DNA from: Sedimentisphaera salicampi
Lineage (GTDB): Bacteria; Planctomycetota; Phycisphaerae; Sedimentisphaerales; Sedimentisphaeraceae
Reading direction: 5' to 3'
Length of the DNA: 64,000 bases
Assembly: GCF_002117005.1 (NCBI RefSeq)
Contig: NZ_CP021023.1
Coordinates: 2,046,001 to 2,110,000 of the forward strand
The position numbers were made by a program, and so were the translations under genes. Below the pieces are notes generated by a model. That model had not been told where the DNA came from. It searched no databases and saw only the letters and a program-made list of their open reading frames with translations. Shown here piece by piece: positions 26,982 to 35,455 of the stretch (the first letter of the stretch is position 1; the number at the start of each line of letters is the position of its first letter).

Positions 26982-28943
26982 ATGCCGCTTCTGCAGCTTA
27001 AAAACATAGAAAAATCATTCGGAACCAACAGGCTCTTTTCCGGCCTCAATATGAAGATATACCGCAAGGAAAAGATCGGCCTTATCGGAAACAACGGGAC
27101 TGGGAAAACAACGCTTTTCAAGATGATCCTCGGGAAGGATACGCCGGATGGAGGCGAGATCCTCAGCAGGAAGGATTATTCGATAGGCTACCTGCCTCAG
27201 GAGCCGTTCTTCGATAAAGAGAAAACGGTAATTGAGGTTATGCAGGAAAACCTCTCGCATATATATGAACTTGAAGAGCAGGTGGAGAAGGCGGCGCAAA
27301 AGCTTGAGAGCAAATCTGGCAGGGAGCTTGAAAAGGCTATGGCCGAATACGAAAGACTGAGCCTGAAATACGAGCTTGCCGGCGGATACGATATTGAAAC
27401 GCGGATTAAGATGATCCTCTCAGGCGTGGGGCTTGGCGAAGAATTTTATGAGAATAAGGTATGCCAGCTAAGCGGTGGGCAGCTCTCAAGGCTCGGGCTT
27501 GCCTCTGTTCTGATAACAGGCAGCGACCTTCTGCTCTTGGATGAACCAACAAACCACCTCGACCTTGCAGCAACAGAATGGCTCGAGAACTTCCTGAAAA
27601 ATTACCCCGGCGCAGCCTTGATCATAAGCCACGACAGATTCCTTCTTGATCGTGTGGCAGTGAAGATTGCAGAGCTTGAGAATATGCAGGCTGCTTTATG
27701 GAAAGGCAACTATTCCCAATTCCTAGAAAGCAAAGAGAACGATAGAATCCGAAAAGAACGCGAGCAGGAAAAACGCCAAAAGATGGTGGATAAGGAAATG
27801 GATTTCATCGCCCGAAACCGCAATGATGTGGGGATGAGGCGCGTAGCGAGGGGCAGAGCCAAACGCCTCGAAAGGCTGCTTGAAGATAATCCGGACTTCC
27901 TCGAAACCCAGCAGAAAGTGCGAACGCTGTCTTTCAGCTTTGAAGACATCAAAAACCTCAGTCATAACGTGCTCAAATGCAGATCGCTGAGCAAGGCATA
28001 CGGCGAGCTGAAGCTCTTCTCTGATCTGAACTTCGACCTCACCCTCGGCCAGCGGCTCGCAATTACAGGCCCAAACGGAACGGGCAAGAGTACGCTCCTG
28101 AAAATTGCACTCGGCAAAATTGCTCAGGACACAGGAAAGATAAAATTCGGCAATAATCTAAGCGTAGGCTATTTAGACCAGCAGGGCGAGGAGCTGCTGC
28201 CGGAATCATCCGTGATTGATGAGATCCTCCGGCTGAGAAAAGACCTCAAGCCGGCGCAGGCGAGAAATGTGCTCGGAGCGTTCCTCTTTTTCGGTGATGA
28301 GGTGTTCAAACAGGTGGAGAATCTCTCCGGAGGCGAGCGAAACAGGCTTATGCTTTGCCGGCTCGTTCTCCAAAGGCCGGATGTGCTTGTGCTCGATGAG
28401 CCCACGAACCATCTGGATATCGCCAGCAAGGAAGCCCTCGAAACCGCCCTGCAGGAATTTGAGGGCACGGTTATCTTTGTAAGCCACGACAGATACTTTA
28501 TCGATAAGATATGCGATCTGCTGATGGTGATGGGGGTGGATGAATGCGGCAAAAAGCAGATGGGCAGATTCGAATTCTTCGGCCCGGGGCAAAAGCTCTA
28601 CACCGAATTCTACGACACCGCTGCAAAGAGGGCACAGGAGGCCCTGAAGAAAAAATACAGCGATGAATCAAACAAATCGCAAACGCCTGTACGCAAAAAC
28701 AAAAGGCACAAGGAAAGAAAAACTGCACCGGAAGAGCTCAAGCCTTTTAATAAATACAGGCCTGAGGATATTGAAGATTTTATTATGAAAAAGGAATCCT
28801 TCATTGAAGAGCTCAAAGAAAAATTCGGCCTTGAAGAATACTACAAAGACCATAAAAAGATGAACGAGCTTCAGGAGCAGGTAAACAGCGCCGAAAACGA
28901 GCTGGAACTGCTTTATAAGGCGTATGAATGGAAATTAGGCTGA
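26982..28943 (+). CDS. ABC-F family ATPase
   Basis: A soluble protein of 653 residues with two ABC cassettes and no membrane segments. Cassette 1: GNNGTGKTT, LSGGQLSRLGLA, LLLLDEPTNHLD. Cassette 2: GPNGTGKST, LSGGERNRLMLC, VLVLDEPTNHLD. Between them lies the arginine- and lysine-rich linker (about residues 240-310) that in ABC-F proteins reaches the ribosomal peptidyl-transferase region, and the C-terminal ~100 residues form a charged coiled coil as in Uup. The likely role is translation or ribosome-rescue related; the exact subgroup cannot be told. Confidence 0.93.
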   Translation: MPLLQLKNIEKSFGTNRLFSGLNMKIYRKEKIGLIGNNGTGKTTLFKMILGKDTPDGGEILSRKDYSIGYLPQEPFFDKEKTVIEVMQENLSHIYELEEQVEKAAQKLESKSGRELEKAMAEYERLSLKYELAGGYDIETRIKMILSGVGLGEEFYENKVCQLSGGQLSRLGLASVLITGSDLLLLDEPTNHLDLAATEWLENFLKNYPGAALIISHDRFLLDRVAVKIAELENMQAALWKGNYSQFLESKENDRIRKEREQEKRQKMVDKEMDFIARNRNDVGMRRVARGRAKRLERLLEDNPDFLETQQKVRTLSFSFEDIKNLSHNVLKCRSLSKAYGELKLFSDLNFDLTLGQRLAITGPNGTGKSTLLKIALGKIAQDTGKIKFGNNLSVGYLDQQGEELLPESSVIDEILRLRKDLKPAQARNVLGAFLFFGDEVFKQVENLSGGERNRLMLCRLVLQRPDVLVLDEPTNHLDIASKEALETALQEFEGTVIFVSHDRYFIDKICDLLMVMGVDECGKKQMGRFEFFGPGQKLYTEFYDTAAKRAQEALKKKYSDESNKSQTPVRKNKRHKERKTAPEELKPFNKYRPEDIEDFIMKKESFIEELKEKFGLEEYYKDHKKMNELQEQVNSAENELELLYKAYEWKLG

Positions 28944-28956
28944 AAGGAAGAGCCGT

Positions 28957-29511
28957 TTGGAAAAGAACATACTCGGCAAACTTCTAATCTCTTTTGCCCG
29001 CGTAGGGCTTTTTACCGTAGGCGGGGGATACGCAATGCTGCCTATGCTCAGCCGCGAGGTGGTGGAAAAACGTGGCTGGGTGAGCGAGGAGGAAATGCTC
29101 GACTACTACGCAATCGGGCAGGCAACCCCGGGCGTTATAGCGATAAATGTGGCAGCGTTTGTGGGATACCGTCAGGCAGGAGTTCTCGGCACAATTTTCG
29201 CGGGGATCGGGGTCGTGGGCCCGTCTGTTGTAATCATCTCGCTGATAGCTGCGTTCCTCTCGGGATTTCAGGATAATATTTACGTGCAGAAAGCGTTTGC
29301 GGGAATCCGTATTGCGGTTGCCGTAATGATAATATTCACGCTGAGTAATATGGGCAGAAGAGCAATAAAGGATTATACCGGATGCCTGCTTGCTGCTGCT
29401 GGATTCGCCGCTGTAACGCTGCAAATTATCTCCCCGGTGCTTTTTGTGGCGGCGGTAATATTCTACGCTATAGCGAGGGAGATACAGAAGGGGAAAAATG
29501 ATATATCTTAA
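28957..29511 (+). CDS. Chromate transporter, first half (short-chain ChrA)
   Basis: A 184-residue membrane protein with the ChrA-domain motifs LFTVGGGYAMLPML, the GWVSEEEMLDYYAIGQATPGVIAIN segment and five to six hydrophobic segments. Short-chain CHR proteins come as adjacent pairs whose two halves together equal one full-length ChrA; they export chromate or take part in sulfate-related anion transport. The start is TTG at 28957 with AAGGAAG upstream. The gene begins 13 bp after the ABC-F stop and overlaps the second half by 14 bp. Confidence 0.9.
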   Translation: MEKNILGKLLISFARVGLFTVGGGYAMLPMLSREVVEKRGWVSEEEMLDYYAIGQATPGVIAINVAAFVGYRQAGVLGTIFAGIGVVGPSVVIISLIAAFLSGFQDNIYVQKAFAGIRIAVAVMIIFTLSNMGRRAIKDYTGCLLAAAGFAAVTLQIISPVLFVAAVIFYAIAREIQKGKNDIS

Positions 29512-30043
29512 GCTCTATGCGATATTTTTCACAACAGGCCTGTTCACCTTCGGGGGCGGACTGGCATCCCTTCCGATTCTTCAGGATTTCCTCGTGGAAG
29601 GAGGCTGGATAAGCCAGCACGAATTCGTTGATATGATTGCAGTATCGCAATCTACCCCCGGCCCGATCGGCATAAATTTAGCCTCATACATCGGCTATAC
29701 CGTGGGCTCGTTTCCGGGAGCAATAATAGCCTCAGTCGGCCTCTTAACCCCCGCATACATAATCAGCATAATCATAATTCGCTCCATCACAAGCTATTCT
29801 GAAAACAGATATGTCGATGCCGTAATGAAGCGAATCAGGCCTGCTGTTATCGGGCTCATCGGGGCGGCGGTATTCTTTATCGCTTCGAATGCCCTCGCCG
29901 GACCAATCGCAGAATCTGGGGATATCCTGAATTTACGCTGCCTGATACTCTTCGCCCTGTTTGCCCTGCTGAGATTCTTCCGCAAACTCCACCCGGCTGT
30001 ATTCATTATCCTCGGAGCGATGGCAGGCATCGCGTTTCTTTGA
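29498..30043 (+). CDS. Chromate transporter, second half (short-chain ChrA)
   Basis: A 181-residue partner of the preceding gene with the equivalent motifs FTFGGGLASLPILQDF, GWISQHEFVDMIAVSQSTPGPIGIN and similar hydrophobic spacing. The two overlap by 14 bp, which implies equimolar, coupled synthesis and a heterodimer. Chromate as the substrate is taken from family naming and not tested; no other metal-resistance gene is in the cluster. Confidence 0.9.
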   Translation: MIYLKLYAIFFTTGLFTFGGGLASLPILQDFLVEGGWISQHEFVDMIAVSQSTPGPIGINLASYIGYTVGSFPGAIIASVGLLTPAYIISIIIIRSITSYSENRYVDAVMKRIRPAVIGLIGAAVFFIASNALAGPIAESGDILNLRCLILFALFALLRFFRKLHPAVFIILGAMAGIAFL

Positions 30044-30110
30044 GCAGCCGACGCTGCGATAGAACCAGTAACTATATCCTGAACCAATCCCATTTCCCTT
30101 GCGTCTAACC

Positions 30111-30214
30111 GTGTGCGACACAATATTTTTGGCAAAATGCAAATCATCATGCTGCAATGCTTTGCAGAATTTATTGCTGTCTATTTACTGAGCCTGTCCG
30201 CCGAAGGCGGACAG
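30111..30214 (-). repeat. Dispersed intergenic repeat, family 1, copy 2 (inverted)
   Basis: Reverse complement of the order seen at 1093-1190: TGTGCGACA, ATTTTTGGCAAAATGCAAAT, TGCTGCAATGCTTTGCAGAA, then TGTCCGCCGAAGGCGGACA. The element starts 70 bp after the chromate transporter stop. Confidence 0.8.
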
Positions 30215-30270
30215 TAAGCGGAGATTACGGAAAGGATGTTAATATATTATATTTAAAAAAACTCTTCGTG

Positions 30271-30447
30271 CCTCTGACTCAGTCCGTAAATGCTGCGGCC
30301 AGTCTGTGATGAACGTCTATTGTCCACTTATTCCGTCCCGCCTGCGGCGGGCCTACATGCGTGGCTCGGTTTAAACATTAGTTTCGTGAAATCGCTGCGT
30401 AATACTAACGACAATCAGAGCCGCACGTGGAGTCCGCCGGAGGCGGA
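30271..30447 (-). repeat. Dispersed intergenic repeat, family 2, copy 1
   Basis: Blocks in order: CCTCTGACTCAGTCCGTAAA, CTGCGGCCAGTCTGTGATGA, GTCCACTTATTCCGTCCCGC, the palindrome CCGCCTGCGGCGG, GTGGCTCGGTTTAAACATTA, ATCGCTGCGTAATACTAACG, CAATCAGAGCCGCACGTGGA, TCCGCCGGAGGCGGA. Nearly identical over about 178 bp to 30832-31008, and reverse-complemented at 42182 on and at 51608-51790. Confidence 0.85.
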
Positions 30448-30831
30448 GAGGAATGTGATAAATTAGACAGGATTAACAAGATTTACAGGATGGGATAAAG
30501 ATTTCATATTAATTTTAAATTGGCTTTCTCCATCAAAAAAACTTATCTTAAATCATTAGTGAAAAATTAGTGCTGATTAGCAACTAAAAATATCTCCCCT
30601 CCGCTTCCTCCGATAACTCTGTGTCAAAAATACAATTTAAACATTGGAGAAGAGTTTGGTATTGCGGTGAAACGTCCTTCCGGCAGAGAGCTTTCCCTCA
30701 TTTATGAAAATGTTTTCTCTGATGTAAAAGAGAGTTAAACCGAGCCTGTCCGCCGAAGGCGGAGAGGAATCGGAGACAGCGGAGAGAGATTGATATATTG
30801 TATTTAAAAATCCTCCGTGCCCCTCTGTGTG

Positions 30832-31008
30832 CCTCTGACTCAGTCCGTAAATGCTGCGGCCAGTCTGTGATGAACGTCTATTGTCCACTTATTCCGTCCC
30901 GCCTGCGGCGGGCCTACATGCGTGGCTCGGTTTAAACATTAGTTTCGTGAAATCGCTGCGTAATACTAACGTCAATCAGAGCCGTGCGTGGAGTCCGCCG
31001 AAGGCGGA
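30832..31008 (-). repeat. Dispersed intergenic repeat, family 2, copy 2
   Basis: Direct repeat of 30271-30447 (offset 561 bp) with only a few differences, for example GACAATCAGAGCC against GTCAATCAGAGCC. The strong identity suggests recent duplication or ongoing homogenisation. Confidence 0.85.
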
Positions 31009-31472
31009 AAGCAAGCGGATAGATTCGTGGCTCGTTGCAAAATTATTAGAGAAAAATTAGTGCTGATTAGCGGCTGCTTCTCATATTTAATAAACCTCTG
31101 TGTAATCTGTGGATTATATATCTTTCCTCTGCGGTGAATGTTTTTTCTACTGAGCCGGCCTGTCGGGCTAAACTGTCGATGTTTAGGGGGAAATTTTCCT
31201 TGACAATCCCGATATTTTCTGTTTATTAGTTTGTTGTTAGCTAATAATTATGACTAACTTTTTTAGATATAAAATTCTTTGTGAGCCAGTGAACAAAAAC
31301 CTGCGGATTCAGCTTTGAGCTGCCGAGTATTATTGCACCACAAGTTTTTGTTGGATTTGGAGAAGAGAGGCCAGTCTGGCTTATGAAAATTATCGGCGCC
31401 GAGCGAAGAAACTTTAAAAGTGTCTTATATTCTCAGTAACTAAAGATTCCGTACATTATGCGGAACAATTGA

Positions 31473-32183
31473 TTGCTTTCAGGTATTCAGAAAGGTTTTG
31501 GTGTTAGAGTGAAGATCATCTCCACAAAGCAGTTGTTTATTACCTTGATACCATCAACACTCGTTCTGCTGGGAGCGATGGCGACAAGCATATTTTTTCA
31601 AGTAAGTATGCCAAGCATGACACGAGACGTTACGGCCATTGCGAATATACACCCTCTTTCAGGCGTTTTATCAAATCTCGGTATGGTTCTCTGGTGCGTA
31701 TCTGCAGCGGTATGCGGTTTTGCAGCGATAATTCTCCGCGGCTTCAAGCCGATAGGCACGTTCTGGTTTCTTCTTTGCTCCTCCCTCTTGTCTGCTTATC
31801 TCCTGGTGGATGATCTTTTTCTAATTCATGAGGTTTTATCGCCTTGTTATTTGGGTTTGTGTGAGGAATTTGTCTTCTCAGCATTAGGGATTGTCTTAAT
31901 TGGTTACATCATTGTTTTCAGGCGTATTATAATGCAAACGCATTTCGGAGCCTTGTTTTTATCGCTGGGATTCCTCGCAGCATCAGCTGTTATCGACGTG
32001 ATTGTTGAGCTATTATTTGGTCATATTGGTCAGTGGATGTTCTTTTTTGAGGACGGGGCAAAGTGGCTTGGAATTGCATTCTGGTGCAGCTATTTCCTGC
32101 ATACCTCTTATCATCTTCTTGTGAACACTTTGGGCATAAATCGAAACGCTGTTCAGGCTGAAGCCCCCAGCTCAAGCGGCTGA
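31473..32183 (+). CDS. Multi-pass membrane protein, unknown function
   Basis: About 225-236 residues with six or seven hydrophobic segments (first at residues ~20-45, LFITLIPSTLVLLGAMATSI). I do not recognise the family. A distinctive acidic/His stretch, LLVDDLFLIHEVL at about residues 110-122, lies at a membrane segment edge. The start is uncertain: TTG at 31473 gives 236 residues, GTG at 31509 gives 224, and neither has a convincing Shine-Dalgarno. It is convergent with glnK. Low codon bias and an unclear start leave some doubt, but the regular hydrophobic pattern supports a real gene. Confidence 0.55.
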   Translation: MLSGIQKGFGVRVKIISTKQLFITLIPSTLVLLGAMATSIFFQVSMPSMTRDVTAIANIHPLSGVLSNLGMVLWCVSAAVCGFAAIILRGFKPIGTFWFLLCSSLLSAYLLVDDLFLIHEVLSPCYLGLCEEFVFSALGIVLIGYIIVFRRIIMQTHFGALFLSLGFLAASAVIDVIVELLFGHIGQWMFFFEDGAKWLGIAFWCSYFLHTSYHLLVNTLGINRNAVQAEAPSSSG

Positions 32184-32281
32184 TGAAAGCCTAACGGCTT
32201 TGCGTGGAGGGGCGGTTTGGCTGGCTGAATGAAAAAAGGCCCGGGTTTGCCGAGCCTTAGCGGAAAGGATTGCAAAATTTC

Positions 32282-32312
32282 GGGCTCCCCCGTCAGAGAG
32301 GAGGAGCCCTTA
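32282..32312 (-). terminator. Terminator-like hairpin after glnK
   Basis: On the minus strand GGGCTCC (32306-32312) pairs with GGAGCCC (32282-32288), followed by GAAATTTTG. It lies just after the glnK stop. Confidence 0.5.
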
Positions 32313-32319
32313 AAAGGCC

Positions 32320-32664
32320 TTACCCAATTGCTTCCGGCCCTTTTTGTCCTGTCCTTATTCTGATACATTCTTCGAGGTGGATTATGAATATCTTTCCGTC
32401 TCCGATCTCGCCGGTGCGGGCTGCTTTGGTGATTGATTCCACCGCCGCCTCGACAAACTCATCGTTGACAGCTATCTCGAGACGCACTTTCTTCAAGAGG
32501 TTCACATCAAATTCAACGCCTCTGTAGTTTTCGTGGTAGCCCATTTGTGCTCCGCAGCCGAGGGAGTTGGTAACGCTCATCTTTGCTATATCCCTCTTTG
32601 AGAGCTCTTCCTTCACCGCCTCGAGAGCGTGAGGCTGTATGTATGCTATTAACAGTTTCATCAT
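32320..32664 (-). CDS. glnK: Nitrogen regulatory protein PII, GlnK-like, with Phe at position 51
   Basis: PII proteins sense ATP/ADP and 2-oxoglutarate, and GlnK blocks AmtB when nitrogen is plentiful. The fold is clear: [21 protein letters not shown]-loop NYRGVEFDV, and the C-terminal [12 protein letters not shown] and [12 protein letters not shown] motifs. Numbering from the second Met (32661) puts Tyr at 46 and Phe at 51, where GlnB and GlnK of proteobacteria have the uridylylated Tyr51 (RGAEY). Gln39 is kept. So control by GlnD uridylylation at Tyr51 is not possible here. AGGAG precedes the two adjacent ATG codons at 32664 and 32661; the TTG start at 32682 overlaps this site and is not used. 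It follows amtB by 21 bp. Confidence 0.93.
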   Translation of the reverse strand: MMKLLIAYIQPHALEAVKEELSKRDIAKMSVTNSLGCGAQMGYHENYRGVEFDVNLLKKVRLEIAVNDEFVEAAVESITKAARTGEIGDGKIFIIHLEECIRIRTGQKGPEAIG

Positions 32665-32685
32665 TATTTCTCCTTTTATCAAAGC

Positions 32686-34056
32686 TTATGTAGTGCTGAA
32701 GACCTGGAACCCTGCGTAGGCTTCGTTTCCGTGCTCGGTTATGTCGAGCCCTTTGAGCTCTTCATCCCTGCTCACTCTAAGCCCAACAGTGTACTTAATT
32801 GCAGAGAACATCAAAAATCCGATTCCGAATGCCCAGAGGAAGTATGCCGCAGTTCCCACGAGCTGAACGCCGAGCTTTCCTGCTCCGCCGCCGTAGAAGA
32901 GGCCGGTGCTGGTTTCTGCAAGGCCGAGGGCTGCCTCCGCATTGAAAAGCCCGCAGGCTATTGTGCCGAATGCCCCGCACACCCCGTGTACGGATACCGC
33001 ACCAACCGGGTCGTCGATCTTGAGTCTGTCGAAGAAATACACGCTGAACACCACGATCACGCCTGCACATAAGCCGATAGCGATTGCACCGAGCGGGGTT
33101 ACCGTGTAGCAGCCTGCTGTTATGGCTACCAGCCCCGCAAGGGCGCCGTTGAGGCTCATTGAAGCATCGGGCTTGCCGCTGACTATCCAAACTACAGCCA
33201 TTGCTGCTATTGCTCCGGTTGCTGCTGCAAGGTTGGTTGTTACTGCTACCCTGCCGATTTCGCCGTCGCCGAGGGTGGTTGAGCCCGGGTTGAATCCGAA
33301 CCACCCGAACCAGAGGATGAAAACGCCCAGAGCAGCAAGGGTGATGTTGTGGCCCGGGATAGCCTTCGGCTTTCCGTCAGGGCCGTACTTCCCGAGCCTA
33401 GGCCCGAGAACTATTGCCCCTGCAAGGGCAAGCCATCCGCCTACAGAATGCACAACGCTTGAGCCTGCAAAGTCGGTGAAGCCGCTGCCGAGGTTTTCGA
33501 GCCAGCCGCTGCCGTTGGCAAGCCCGCCCCACGCCCAGGAGCCTGAGATCGGGTAGATAAGGCCGCAAATCAGAACGCTGTAGAACATATATGAGCGGAA
33601 CTTAGTTCTGCCTGCCATCGCACCGGATACAATCGTTGCTGCGGTGCCTGCGAATACGGTCTGGAAGATTAGAAACGTCCAGTCCCAGCTTGCAGGATCG
33701 CCTTGAGAGCCTGCTATCATAAAATCGGATGTTCCGAAAAATCCGTTGGTAGTTCCAAACATCAGTCCGAATCCGAGAAGGAAGAATGTGAGGGTGCCGA
33801 TTGAAAAATCCATCAGGTTTTTCATTATGATGTTCACTGAATTTTTCGCTCTGGTGAACCCTGCCTCGACCATCGCAAATCCGGGCTGCATAAAGAATAC
33901 CAGAAAAGCGGCGATGCACGTCCATACAATGTTTAGGTTGTTCTGCAGTTCGGCCTTCAGTTCGACAAGCCCGCCGGCCTCCGCAGCCGGCTCCGCCGCA
34001 GATAACGTACCTGCAAGCAGCAGAACAATTCCAGCAGTTGAAACTTTGTTCTTCAT
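32686..34056 (-). CDS. amtB: Ammonium transporter
   Basis: An Amt/MEP/Rh channel of 456 residues. A signal peptide-like segment (ending about residue 25, TLSAAEPAA) precedes eleven membrane helices. Signatures: GFAMVEAGFTRAKNSVNI, DFAGSSVVHSVGGWLALAGA with the first pore His, and VSVHGVCGAFGTIACG with the second. The C-terminal cytoplasmic tail (SRDEELKGLDITEHGNEAY) is the GlnK-contact region. The gene is followed by glnK and preceded by a sigma-54-type promoter, so both are expected to be induced by nitrogen limitation. AAAGGAGAG precedes the ATG at 34056. Confidence 0.96.
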   Translation of the reverse strand: MKNKVSTAGIVLLLAGTLSAAEPAAEAGGLVELKAELQNNLNIVWTCIAAFLVFFMQPGFAMVEAGFTRAKNSVNIIMKNLMDFSIGTLTFFLLGFGLMFGTTNGFFGTSDFMIAGSQGDPASWDWTFLIFQTVFAGTAATIVSGAMAGRTKFRSYMFYSVLICGLIYPISGSWAWGGLANGSGWLENLGSGFTDFAGSSVVHSVGGWLALAGAIVLGPRLGKYGPDGKPKAIPGHNITLAALGVFILWFGWFGFNPGSTTLGDGEIGRVAVTTNLAAATGAIAAMAVVWIVSGKPDASMSLNGALAGLVAITAGCYTVTPLGAIAIGLCAGVIVVFSVYFFDRLKIDDPVGAVSVHGVCGAFGTIACGLFNAEAALGLAETSTGLFYGGGAGKLGVQLVGTAAYFLWAFGIGFLMFSAIKYTVGLRVSRDEELKGLDITEHGNEAYAGFQVFSTT

Positions 34057-34128
34057 AGAACTCTCCTTTCAAAAAGGGACAAAAATACAAATTGGAAGCG
34101 AGCTTTTTTAACATTTCAAGATGCCTAT

Positions 34129-34144
34129 CACAATTGATATGCCA
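34129..34144 (-). promoter_or_regulatory. Sigma-54 (RpoN) promoter of amtB-glnK
   Basis: On the minus strand TGGCAT (34139-34144), five bases, then TTGTG (34129-34133). It fits TGGCAC-N5-TTGC with two differences and has the same TTGT -12 as the gltB element. The distance to the start codon (72 bp from the -12 end) equals that at gltB, which strengthens both calls. Confidence 0.6.
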
Positions 34145-34213
34145 AAGGGATTTGCAAAAATAAAAAATTTACGTAAAACGCTTTCAAGAAAGACCTTACA
34201 AAAATATATTAAA

Positions 34214-34264
34214 TTTACGCAATTTCAAATTGGCTACAAATTTGTTTTAACAAATTGGCGTAAA
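34214..34264. promoter_or_regulatory. AT-rich inverted repeat upstream of the ATPase/GNAT operon
   Basis: TTTACGCAATTT (34214-34225) pairs with AAATTGGCGTAAA (34252-34264) with one bulged base; a nested CAAATT/AATTTG pair lies inside. It is between amtB and the HTH gene, about 150 bp before ATG 34416. Possible operator or hairpin; nothing else in the 34145-34415 gap is recognised. Confidence 0.4.
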
Positions 34265-34415
34265 TACAAAATTGTAAACGGTTTGGCTCTTGGCAAAATA
34301 GAAAAAATCAAATTTATTAAGCATTCGGGCAACTTTTGCCTTGATGTTAAGCATTTGGTTAATATAATCGGGATTGAGGTCAAAATAAATGTTAATTTTT
34401 CGGAGGAGAGAAAAA

Positions 34416-34805
34416 ATGGATGGAAATCAATTCGATTATCGTCAAGCCCTGCGCGAGGAAGTGGAAGATATGCTCACAGCCGCACGCGGGCTCAAACGCA
34501 AGGACAGAAAGCTCATAGAGCAGTATTTCCTTGAGGGGCAAAGCATCACGAATCTGGCAAAATCAAGGGGCAAATGCCGGCAGACAATCTCGAAACGTAT
34601 TTCCAAGCTGCTCAAAAGGCTCAAAGACTACAACGCCTGCTACCCGCGCAGTACGCTCGGCGGTGCGATAGCAAGGGATTATTTCCTGCGGGGCATGAGC
34701 ATACGGGAGACAGCCAAAGCACGCGGCTGTTCGGAATACAGGGTTAGAAAGCATATCAAGCTCGCAGGAAAGTATAGCAGAAAGAAAGCGGGGGCAGAGC
34801 TGTGA
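34416..34805 (+). CDS. Two-HTH DNA-binding protein, sigma-factor region 4 or small-terminase-like
   Basis: A basic 129-residue protein from ATG 34416, behind GGAGGAGAG; an earlier in-frame ATG at 34389 has no such site. The first half has a sigma-70 region 4-like helix-turn-helix (DRKLIEQYFLEGQSITNLAK, then the RGKCRQTISKRISKLLKRL recognition helix at about residues 45-70); the second half repeats the theme (YFLRGMSIRETAKARGCSEYRVRKHI, residues ~90-115). It may be a regulator of the operon, or a small terminase subunit-like DNA-binding partner for the terminase-like gene downstream. The stop overlaps the GTG start of the next gene. Confidence 0.75.
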   Translation: MDGNQFDYRQALREEVEDMLTAARGLKRKDRKLIEQYFLEGQSITNLAKSRGKCRQTISKRISKLLKRLKDYNACYPRSTLGGAIARDYFLRGMSIRETAKARGCSEYRVRKHIKLAGKYSRKKAGAEL

Positions 34806-35455
34806 AGCGTGAAATGATTCAGATTGATTCGTTTATCCCAAGGAGCTACTGCCTCAGCAGGCGAAGCGAGATAATAATGCGAACCTTCGGGATAAGCGAA
34901 AGCCGCCTGAAAGAGAAGTTTCGCCTGAGGGTTGATTTCAGTTTCTCAGAGGCGGAGATCGTGCTGATTAAAGGTGCGAGCGGGTCGGGGAAGTCAACCC
35001 TGCTTTCAAGCATCAAAAGGGCTCTGCCTGAGCAAAGCTTTGCCGATTTGGATGATCTGCAGTTCAGCAGGAAATGCAGCATTATAGACTGCTTCCCCAC
35101 GTTTACCGACGGAATGAAAAGGCTTGCAGATGCCGGGCTTTCAAGCGCGTGGAATATGATCAAGCCCTTCAGCGCTCTTAGCGTCGGGGAGAAGTTCCGT
35201 TTTCGCCTTGCCCTTGCGATGAGCGGGAAAGAGCAAACGATTATCTGCGATGAGTTCTGCAGCAGCCTCGAGGGCACACAGGCCAAACTGCTCTCGGCGA
35301 GAATCCGCCTCGAAACCCAGCGCACGCGGAAAGCCTTTATCCTATGTACTACGAGGCAGGAGATTGAAAAATTCCTTATTCCTGAGGTTGTGATAACTCT
35401 CAGCAAAACAGGCAGGCCGGAAGTGCAGCGGAGAGGGGGGAAAAATGATTCTTGA
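34802..35455 (+). CDS. ABC-type ATPase, COG2401-like ATPase half
   Basis: A soluble 217-residue single ABC cassette: Walker A GASGSGKST at residues 58-66, signature LSVGEKFR at about 126-133 in place of LSGGQ, and Walker B TIICDEF at 146-152. The usual H-loop His is not evident; the position reads LCTTRQ. No membrane partner is encoded nearby, so it is not a transporter. In COG2401, an ABC-type ATPase is fused to a predicted acetyltransferase; here the GNAT protein is a separate, overlapping gene, which suggests a split form. Start GTG at 34802 overlaps the preceding stop; ATG 34814 is an alternative. The role is not known. Confidence 0.8.
   Translation: MKREMIQIDSFIPRSYCLSRRSEIIMRTFGISESRLKEKFRLRVDFSFSEAEIVLIKGASGSGKSTLLSSIKRALPEQSFADLDDLQFSRKCSIIDCFPTFTDGMKRLADAGLSSAWNMIKPFSALSVGEKFRFRLALAMSGKEQTIICDEFCSSLEGTQAKLLSARIRLETQRTRKAFILCTTRQEIEKFLIPEVVITLSKTGRPEVQRRGGKNDS

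Larger units (their letters stand above)
30044..31472. other. 1.4 kb repeat-rich gene-free region
   Basis: No credible gene. It holds a family-1 repeat copy (30111-30214), two direct copies of the family-2 unit (30271-30447 and 30832-31008, offset 561 bp), a 9-bp-periodic CAGGATTAACA block (30464-30494) and the block TTTCCCTCATTTATGAAAAT near 30690, which occurs inverted near 51905. The last ~400 bp (31060-31472) are AT-rich and seem unrelated to the repeats. Confidence 0.65.

Noticed and set aside
30637-30888. 83-residue minus-strand frame whose middle recurs near 51900
   Set aside because: The similarity is that of a DNA repeat; the frames around it differ and no start signal is present, so it is not taken as a gene.
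34121-34534. Frame of 137 residues before the HTH gene
   Set aside because: No Shine-Dalgarno, AT-driven composition, and it runs through the sigma-54 element, an inverted repeat and then into the HTH gene in another frame.
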